Below, in pieces: positions 58,562 through 64,000 of a DNA stretch of 64,000 nt. Both the position numbers and the translations under genes were made by a program. Position 1 is the first letter of the stretch. The number at the start of each line of letters is the position of its first letter. The notes beneath the pieces are model-generated. The model was not told the DNA's origin. It was given only the letters and a program-made list of their open reading frames with translations, and did no database searches. The DNA is from Streptomyces sp. NBC_01231 (GTDB taxonomy: Bacteria; Actinomycetota; Actinomycetes; Streptomycetales; Streptomycetaceae): the NCBI GenBank assembly GCA_035999765.1, contig CP108521.1, positions 3,038,001 through 3,102,000 on the forward strand, read 5' to 3'.

Positions 58562-59680
58562 CTACGAGCACCACCACAGGAACCGCTCGCACGACCGTGT
58601 CGGGGTCGGTTCCGGGGTCGGGTCCGAGGTGGTCGGGGCGGCGGTGGGGGTCGGCGCCTGGGTCGGGTTCGACCCGCCCGGGGTCGTCGCGGAGCCGCCC
58701 GGGGCGGCGCCGGAGGGCGCGCCTGCGCTCTCGGTGGGCTGGTCGGCGCCCTTGCCGGACTCTCCGTCCTTGCCCTTCTTGTCGCCCTTGGCGGACTCGG
58801 AGGCGGACGGGGACGCCGAGGGGTCGGGCGAGGACGAGTCCGCCGCCCCGGCGCCGGCCCCCTTCGGGCCGTCCGACGGCTTGCCCGTCCCGCCCGCCTC
58901 CGGGGAGGCGCCGCCCTCCACCGACTCGTCACCGGCCGCGGCCGGCTTCGGGGCGGTGCCCGGGGCGTCCGTGCCGAGTTCCGCGAGGCTCAGTCCGCCC
59001 GCGGCCAGCGCGAAGCCCGCGACGATCAGCAGGGTCCGGCGCCGGCGGCGTCGATGCGCCGCGGCTTTGCGATCACGGCGGCTGGCACCGCCGACGAGAG
59101 CGTCGGGGTCCTCGTCGGCGTCGTCCTCGTACCCGCCGGCGCCGTCGTACTCCCCTGCGCCGACGGCGTCTCCGGTGTCGGCGGAGTCTCCGATGTCGTC
59201 AAAGTCCTCGGGTTCCCCGCGAGTTCGTGCGGCCCGGCCGCCACGGCCCCGCGCGCGCCGCCGCGCCGCCCGGCCGCCCGTCGGCTCCGTCACCGCCTCG
59301 GCCCGGTCGGGCACCGCCCCCGCTCCCGTCCCGGCCTCCGTGCCCGCGGGGACCACCGCCTCCGCCGCGCCCTCGTACGAGAAGGCCGCGACCCCGGCGT
59401 CGTAGGGGGCGTAGGGGGCCTCGTACGCGGCCGTGCGGGCCTCGCCGGGATACCCGCCGCCGTGGGTCCCGTCGGCCCCGTACGCGGCTCCGTACGCCTC
59501 GTAGGGCCCGGCTCCGCCCGCGACCGGCCCCGCCCCCGTGTGCCCCGTACCCGTCGGCCCGGACTGCGCGGGCGCGTGATCCCGTGGCGCGTGCGCGCGG
59601 AGTTGTTCGACGGAGGTGCCGCACCCCGGGCAGGCGAGAGCGCCGTTGAGGTGCCTGTGGCACGGCTGGCAGTAGTCCAT
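58562..59680 (-). CDS. SCO2400-type protein: N-terminal zinc ribbon, low-complexity linker, one membrane helix
   Basis: A 372-residue protein. The ATG at 59680 is chosen because it starts the conserved MDYCQPCHRHLNGALACPGCG and follows a TAATCT -10 box; upstream starts lack support. The two CxxC pairs make a zinc ribbon. Residues ~30-210 are a Gly/Ala/Glu-rich disordered region, followed by a basic patch (RRRRRR), one membrane helix (TLLIVAGFALAAGGLSLAEL) and a long Ser/Gly/Pro/Thr extracellular tail ending FLWWCS. The architecture resembles an anti-sigma-like or scaffold membrane protein, but function is unknown. Confidence 0.7.
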   Translation of the reverse strand: MDYCQPCHRHLNGALACPGCGTSVEQLRAHAPRDHAPAQSGPTGTGHTGAGPVAGGAGPYEAYGAAYGADGTHGGGYPGEARTAAYEAPYAPYDAGVAAFSYEGAAEAVVPAGTEAGTGAGAVPDRAEAVTEPTGGRAARRRARGRGGRAARTRGEPEDFDDIGDSADTGDAVGAGEYDGAGGYEDDADEDPDALVGGASRRDRKAAAHRRRRRRTLLIVAGFALAAGGLSLAELGTDAPGTAPKPAAAGDESVEGGASPEAGGTGKPSDGPKGAGAGAADSSSPDPSASPSASESAKGDKKGKDGESGKGADQPTESAGAPSGAAPGGSATTPGGSNPTQAPTPTAAPTTSDPTPEPTPTRSCERFLWWCS

Positions 59681-59971
59681 GACGCGTGGAAGATTAAGTT
59701 CCTCCCAGACGGCCCTCATAGTCATAGCTGTGAAAGTTGTGTAGGGAAGCGGGCGCCTCGGCGTGGCCGCTTGCGACCAGGTCGGGGCATCGCGGCGAAA
59801 CCGCCGCCGAAAGCCTTGCCGAAAGCAGTGTCGAAACCGTTATGTGGTGGACCCATTGACACCCACCTCACACCGTCCTTACTGTCACGCCAGCATTTCG
59901 AACGTGTGACGAAATTTCGAACACACTCAGAGAACCGAACGAAACAGACGACGCAGCAAGGGGCAACTGCC
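59681..59971. other. Divergent regulatory region before the sugar-acid operon
   Basis: A 291-bp gap. It holds a strong 23-bp palindrome (59904-59926), direct ATTTCGAAC repeats at 59895 and 59914 (19-bp period), and an AAGGGG ribosome site at 59958-59963. No extra gene is supported. Confidence 0.55.
59904..59926. promoter_or_regulatory. Palindromic operator candidate of the sugar-acid operon
   Basis: GTGTG-a-CGAAATTTCG-aa-CACAC: a perfect 10-bp core palindrome flanked by matching arms, centred 58 nt upstream of the dehydratase start. It is the type of site a GntR, IclR or LacI-type sugar regulator would bind. Confidence 0.55.
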
Positions 59972-61132
59972 GTGCGCATCACCGGAATCAGCACACACGT
60001 GGTCGGTACGCCGTGGCGCAACCTGACCTACGTCCAGGTGCACACCGACGAGGGCATCACGGGCGTCGGCGAGACCAGGATGCTGGGCCACACCGACGCG
60101 CTGATCGGCTATCTGCGGGAGGCGGAGGCCAATCACATTCTGGGCTCCGACCCGTTCGCCACGGAAGACCTCGTGCGGCGTATGAAGTACGGCGACTACG
60201 GGCGGGCCGGCGAGATCGTGATGTCCGGGATCGCCGTCATCGAGATGGCCTGCTGGGACATCAAGGGCAAGGCCCTCGGCGTGCCGGTGTGGCAGCTGCT
60301 GGGCGGCAAGGTCACCGACAAGGTCAAGGCGTACGCCAACGGCTGGTACACCACCGAGCGGACCCCGGAGGCCTACCACAAGGCCGCGCAGGGCGTGATG
60401 GAGCGCGGGTACAAGGCCCTCAAGATCGACCCGTTCGGCACCGGGCACTTCGAGCTCGACCACGAGCAGAGCCTGTACGCCGTCTCCCTCATCGAGGCCG
60501 TGCGCGACGCCATCGGGCCGGACGCCGAGCTGATGCTGGAGATGCACGGCCGCTTCTCCCCCGCCACCGCCGTCCGGCTGGCCAAGGACCTCGCGCCCTT
60601 CAAGCCCGCGTGGCTGGAGGAGCCGGTGCCGCCGGAGAACCTGAAGGCGCTGGAGAAGGTCGCCGCCAAGGTCGACATCCCGGTCGCCACCGGTGAGCGG
60701 ATTCACGATCGCATCGAGTTCCGCGAGCTGTTCGAGAGCCAGGCCGTCGACATCATCCAGCCGGACGTCGGTCACATCGGCGGCATCTGGGAGACTCGGA
60801 AGCTGGCCGCCACCGCCGAGACCCACTACGTGCTCGTCGCCCCGCACAACGTCGGCGGCCCGGTGCTCACCGCGGCCTCCCTCCAGGTCGGCTTCTCCTC
60901 GCCGAACTTCAAGATCCTGGAGCACTTCAACGACTTCGCGGACGCGGAGATCAAGAAGGTCGTCAAGGGAGCGCCCGAGGTGATCGACGGGTACTTCCAC
61001 CTGTCGGACAAGCCCGGTCTCGGTGTCGAGCTGGACGTCGACGCCGCCGCCGAGTTCCCGCAGCAGCAGGCCCGCTTCGACCTGTGGGCCGAGGGCTGGG
61101 AGCAGCGCAAGCCGAAGGGCGCCAAGAAGTGA
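59972..61132 (+). CDS. Galactonate-dehydratase-like enolase-superfamily protein
   Basis: A 386-residue (beta/alpha)8 barrel enzyme of the mandelate racemase group. GTG at 59972 follows AAGGGG at 8 nt. Ligand residues match D-galactonate dehydratase: LMLEMHGRFSP (metal ligand E and catalytic His), WLEEPVPPENL (second Glu), ATGERIHDRIEF (third Glu) and VAPHNVGGPVLTAASLQV (catalytic His). The KIDPFG element replaces the KxK motif. It would remove water from an aldonic acid such as D-galactonate. Its stop overlaps the next gene's start (GTGA), so the two are coupled. Confidence 0.8.
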   Translation: MRITGISTHVVGTPWRNLTYVQVHTDEGITGVGETRMLGHTDALIGYLREAEANHILGSDPFATEDLVRRMKYGDYGRAGEIVMSGIAVIEMACWDIKGKALGVPVWQLLGGKVTDKVKAYANGWYTTERTPEAYHKAAQGVMERGYKALKIDPFGTGHFELDHEQSLYAVSLIEAVRDAIGPDAELMLEMHGRFSPATAVRLAKDLAPFKPAWLEEPVPPENLKALEKVAAKVDIPVATGERIHDRIEFRELFESQAVDIIQPDVGHIGGIWETRKLAATAETHYVLVAPHNVGGPVLTAASLQVGFSSPNFKILEHFNDFADAEIKKVVKGAPEVIDGYFHLSDKPGLGVELDVDAAAEFPQQQARFDLWAEGWEQRKPKGAKK

Positions 61133-62139
61133 CGGCCTCCGCCGCCGTCGTCATCGAGGCACCCGGTGAGCACCGGCTCACCGAGCACGCGCCCCGGCAG
61201 CCGGAGGCCGGGGAGGCGCTGGTGCGCGTCCACGCCGTGGGCATCTGCGGCAGCGACCGCGAGGTGTACCAGGGCAACCGGCCCGAGGGGTACGTGCGTT
61301 ACCCGCTCACGCCCGGCCACGAGTGGTCCGGGACGATCGAGGCCGTCGGTACCGGGGTACCGGCGTCCCTGGTCGGCCGCAAGGTCGTCGGTGAGGGCTT
61401 CCGCAACTGCCAGGTGTGCGACCGCTGCCACGCGGGCGAGACGACGCTGTGCACGGCGGGGTACGAGGAGACCGGGTTCACCGAGCCGGGTGCGATGGCC
61501 ACCACGCTCACCCTCCCGGCGCGCCTCCTGCACGTACTGCCGGACGACGCCGACCTGACGGCGGCCGCCCTGCTGGAGCCCGCCGCCTGTATCGCGGCCG
61601 CCGCGATCAAGGCGAACGCCCTGCCGGGCGAGCGGGTCGCCGTGGTCGGCACCGGGACGCTGGGCATGTTCGCCGTGCAGTTCCTGAAGGCCGGCTCCCC
61701 CGCCGAGCTGCTGGTCGTGGGCACCCGCAACGACCGCGAGGCGCTGTCCCGCCGGTTCGGCGCCACGGACTTCCGCACGAAGGACCAGCAGCTCCCCGAG
61801 GACTTCGACGTCGTCATCGAGACCGCCGGGTCCGCGTCCGCCGCGCGCACCGCCGCCTCGCTGCTCAGGCGCGGTGGCCGGCTGGTCCTGACGGGCATCC
61901 CGGCGCCGGGCGCCGACGGTCTCGACCCGACGGATCTGGTCGTACGGCAGCTGGAGGTGCACACCGTCTTCGGAGCACCGCCCGACGCCTGGGCGCACAC
62001 GGTGCGGGTGTTCGCGGCCGGACTGCTCGAGCCGCTGCCGCTGGTCACGCACGAGCTGCCGCTGGCCGAGTTCCCGCAGGCCATCGAGCTGGTCGGGTCC
62101 GGTGACCCGAAGGTCGGAAAGGTGCTGCTGCGCCCCTAG
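61129..62139 (+). CDS. Zinc-dependent alcohol dehydrogenase of the sugar-acid operon
   Basis: A 336-residue medium-chain dehydrogenase with GTG at 61129, overlapping the previous stop by 4 nt. Catalytic zinc residues lie in GICGSDREV (Cys) and TPGHEWSGT (His-Glu). The structural zinc cluster is NCQVCDRCHAGETTLC (four Cys). Rossmann motif VAVVGTGTLGMFAVQFLKAG. It likely oxidises a sugar alcohol or an aldose to feed the dehydratase pathway, using NAD(P). Context gives the pathway, but the exact substrate is inferred. Confidence 0.85.
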   Translation: MTASAAVVIEAPGEHRLTEHAPRQPEAGEALVRVHAVGICGSDREVYQGNRPEGYVRYPLTPGHEWSGTIEAVGTGVPASLVGRKVVGEGFRNCQVCDRCHAGETTLCTAGYEETGFTEPGAMATTLTLPARLLHVLPDDADLTAAALLEPAACIAAAAIKANALPGERVAVVGTGTLGMFAVQFLKAGSPAELLVVGTRNDREALSRRFGATDFRTKDQQLPEDFDVVIETAGSASAARTAASLLRRGGRLVLTGIPAPGADGLDPTDLVVRQLEVHTVFGAPPDAWAHTVRVFAAGLLEPLPLVTHELPLAEFPQAIELVGSGDPKVGKVLLRP

Positions 62140-62141
62140 AC

Positions 62142-62186
62142 GTACGCCGGTCCGGCGGTTACCTGACGGCCCCCGGACCGGCGTAC
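62142..62186 (+). terminator. Hairpin after the alcohol dehydrogenase gene
   Basis: A 14-bp stem (GTACGCCGGTCCGG/CCGGACCGGCGTAC) with a 17-nt loop. It may reduce but not abolish readthrough into the downstream gene, whose own ribosome site follows. Confidence 0.6.
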
Positions 62187-62251
62187 CCCACAGTCTTTCC
62201 GTCCCCTGAGCCGCGAACTTCGTCCGACATACCGAACACTAAGGACTCCTC

Positions 62252-63220
62252 GTGACCGACGCTTCCACCACGGCAGCCCGCAGGCCCGGTGAGCAGGCGC
62301 TCACCGCCCTTGGCCTGGGCGCTCCCGCCCTCGACCCCGCCGACGCCTCGCCGCACACCTTCCCCGGCGGCGGCCGCTGGCGCACCGAGATCCCCTCGTG
62401 CGAGGGTCCCGAGGCGCTGGCCGTCGTCCTCAAGGAGTCCTCGCGCCTCGACGTGCCGATCCACCGGATCAGCCAGGGCAGCGGCGTGTGGATGCTGACC
62501 GACGCCGAGATCACCGAGATGGTCGAGTCCACCGCCGAGCGCGACATCGAGCTCTGCCTGTTCACCGGCCCTCGCGGCACCTGGGACATCGGCGGCTCGA
62601 CCCGGACCGACTCGCGCGGCGGGGGCCTGCGGGCCCGCGGCCACGACGCGGTCGCCGGATGTGTCGAAGACGCCGTTCGGGCAACGGAGTTGGGCGTCAA
62701 GTGCCTGCTCGTCGCCGACGAGGGCGTGCTGTGGACGCTGCACCGGGCGCGGCTGGCCGGCATCATCCCGGCGGACACGACCCTCAAGGTGAGCGCCCTG
62801 ATCGGGCCCGTCAACCCGGCCGCGTACGCGGTGTACGAGAACCTGGGCGCCGACTCGGTCAACGTGCCCAGCGACCTGACGCTCGATCACCTCACCGAGA
62901 TCCGCCGGGTATCCGGCGCTCCGATGGACATGTACATCGAGGCGCCCGACGATCTCGGCGGCTATGTGCGGATGTACGAGGTTGCCGAGCTGATCCGGCG
63001 CGGCGCACCGCTCTACCTGAAGTTCGGCCTCTCGAAGGCCCCGGCGATCTACCCGTACGGGCACCATCTGCGTGACGTGACCCTGTCCACCGCCCGGGAA
63101 CGGGTGCGGCGCGGCAGACTCGCCCTGGATCTGCTCGCACGGCACGGAGTTGGCGACGACATGGCACCGCTCGGCTCCCGGCTGCCTGGCGCTCTGCGTC
63201 GGTTCGATACGCCCTCATAA
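62252..63220 (+). CDS. Conserved hypothetical protein, probably TIM-barrel, sugar operon associated
   Basis: A 322-residue soluble protein with GTG at 62252 after AAGGAC. It shows alternating beta strands and helices: [77 protein letters not shown] and [14 protein letters not shown]. The [13 protein letters not shown] and [10 protein letters not shown] segments recall U32-peptidase-like or other TIM-barrel folds, but catalytic residues could not be assigned. It lies between the alcohol dehydrogenase and the sugar-binding gene, suggesting a role in the same sugar pathway. Confidence 0.6.
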   Translation: MTDASTTAARRPGEQALTALGLGAPALDPADASPHTFPGGGRWRTEIPSCEGPEALAVVLKESSRLDVPIHRISQGSGVWMLTDAEITEMVESTAERDIELCLFTGPRGTWDIGGSTRTDSRGGGLRARGHDAVAGCVEDAVRATELGVKCLLVADEGVLWTLHRARLAGIIPADTTLKVSALIGPVNPAAYAVYENLGADSVNVPSDLTLDHLTEIRRVSGAPMDMYIEAPDDLGGYVRMYEVAELIRRGAPLYLKFGLSKAPAIYPYGHHLRDVTLSTARERVRRGRLALDLLARHGVGDDMAPLGSRLPGALRRFDTPS

Positions 63221-63365
63221 CGTTCCGGACAACGCCCCTTCACAAAAGCCGACGCAGCCACACACAATCCCACACACCCTTTCTATCGGTCTCTCTTCTC
63301 ATCGGCGCCAGGGAACGTGCGCACGGTGCAGGAACGAGCCCGCCCCGACATCAAGGATGATGATC

Positions 63366-64000
63366 ATGCGTACCCGTCGAGCCGCACTCGCCGCCATATC
63401 CGCCTCCGCCTCACTCGCCCTGACCCTCTCCGCCTGCGGCCAGAGCGGCGAGGGCGGCAGCGAGGAGAAGTCGGGCAGCACCAAGGGTGCGACCATCGGC
63501 ATCTCCATGCCGACCAAGTCCTCCGAGCGCTGGATCGCCGACGGCAAGAACGTCGTCAAGGACCTTCAGGCCAAGGGCTACAAGACCAAGCTGGTCTACG
63601 GCGAGGACGAGCCCGACCAGCAGGTCTCGCAGATCGAGAACATGATCACGCAGGGCGTCAAGGCGCTGATCATCGCGGCGATCGACAACAAGTCGCTCAA
63701 CAACGTCCTCCAGCAGGCCAAGGACGCCAACATCCCGGTGATCTCCTACGACCGCCTGATCCTCGGCTCGAAGGACGTCGACTACTACGCGTCCTTCGAC
63801 AACGAGAAGGTCGGCGAGCTCCAGGGCAGCTACATCGTCGAGAAGCTCGGCCTGAAGGACGGCTCCAAGAAGGGCCCGTTCAACATCGAGCTCTTCGCCG
63901 GTTCCAACGACGACAACAACACCAAGTACTTCTTCGGCGGCGCCATGAAGGTGCTCCAGCCGTACATCGACAAGAAGCAGCTGGTCGTCAAGTCCGGTCA
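63366..64000 (+). CDS. Sugar ABC transporter substrate-binding lipoprotein, ChvE/XylF type (3' end cut by window)
   Basis: The first 211 codons of a secreted sugar-binding lipoprotein. Of four in-frame ATGs (63357, 63360, 63366 and a weak one), 63366 is taken because AAGG lies 9 nt upstream. The lipobox LSAC gives lipid-modified Cys24. The periplasmic-binding fold follows: [49 protein letters not shown] and [10 protein letters not shown] (sugar-binding Asp and Arg) match ChvE-type monosaccharide receptors. It would feed galactose/arabinose-type sugars to the upstream enzymes. The ATPase and permease should lie beyond the edge. Confidence 0.85.
   Translation, partial: MRTRRAALAAISASASLALTLSACGQSGEGGSEEKSGSTKGATIGISMPTKSSERWIADGKNVVKDLQAKGYKTKLVYGEDEPDQQVSQIENMITQGVKALIIAAIDNKSLNNVLQQAKDANIPVISYDRLILGSKDVDYYASFDNEKVGELQGSYIVEKLGLKDGSKKGPFNIELFAGSNDDNNTKYFFGGAMKVLQPYIDKKQLVVKSG

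Overview
The window is about 72% G+C, with many GTG/TTG starts, strong GGAGG ribosome sites beside many leaderless starts (a TAnnnT -10 box 6-9 nt before the start codon), and gene families typical of filamentous actinomycetes: DUF3052, DUF3145, DUF2277, DUF4429, DUF1023, homodimeric AceE, and FasR-FabD-FabH-AcpP-FabF in that order. It looks like core chromosome of a Streptomyces species. Almost the whole window carries plausible single-copy genes. No insertion sequence, integrase, phage gene or CRISPR array was seen.

Layout. 1-18 kb: a GDT1/TMEM165-type cation transporter behind a manganese (yybP-ykoY) riboswitch, a secreted HNH nuclease, a PhoD-like phosphatase, an FAD/NAD(P)-binding protein, a DoxX membrane protein behind an iron box, a DedA protein, a PanE-type reductase, an epoxide hydrolase, tRNA-Val(UAC), a DUF4097 lipoprotein, a coiled-coil membrane protein, and a three-gene cell-wall operon (class A PBP, NodB-like deacetylase, secreted amidase). 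In that operon the first two enzymes have lost key catalytic residues.

18.8-28.9 kb: a tellurium-resistance (Ter) stress system. One arm is HAD phosphatase, a large phosphoribosyltransferase-TRSP-PELOTA fusion and a CitE-like aldolase, which families elsewhere propose to make a nucleoside-like metabolite. The other arm is four TerD-family proteins and a TerC/DUF475 membrane protein. A peroxiredoxin and a DUF3052 protein follow. This is the most interesting system in the window, though its family type has been described by comparative genomics.

29.3-42 kb: aceE with a strong terminator, a K+ channel, a DHA2 efflux pump with divergent TetR, a DUF1023 hydrolase, a DUF4429/SHOCT protein, a MerR-aldo/keto reductase operon with a textbook 19-bp-spacer promoter, a GNAT protein, a serine hydrolase and a pirin. 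42-47 kb: the type II fatty acid synthase operon with its activator fasR.

47-64 kb: DUF3145, an SGNH lipoprotein, an aldose epimerase, a GH3-PA14 glucosidase with divergent TetR, a pyroglutamyl-peptidase homologue with Ser in place of the catalytic Cys, an EI24 protein, a serine hydrolase, a MarR-oxidoreductase divergent pair with two palindromic operators, an SCO2400-type zinc-ribbon membrane protein, and a sugar-acid operon (galactonate-dehydratase-like enzyme, zinc alcohol dehydrogenase, hypothetical protein, ChvE-type sugar-binding lipoprotein cut by the window edge).
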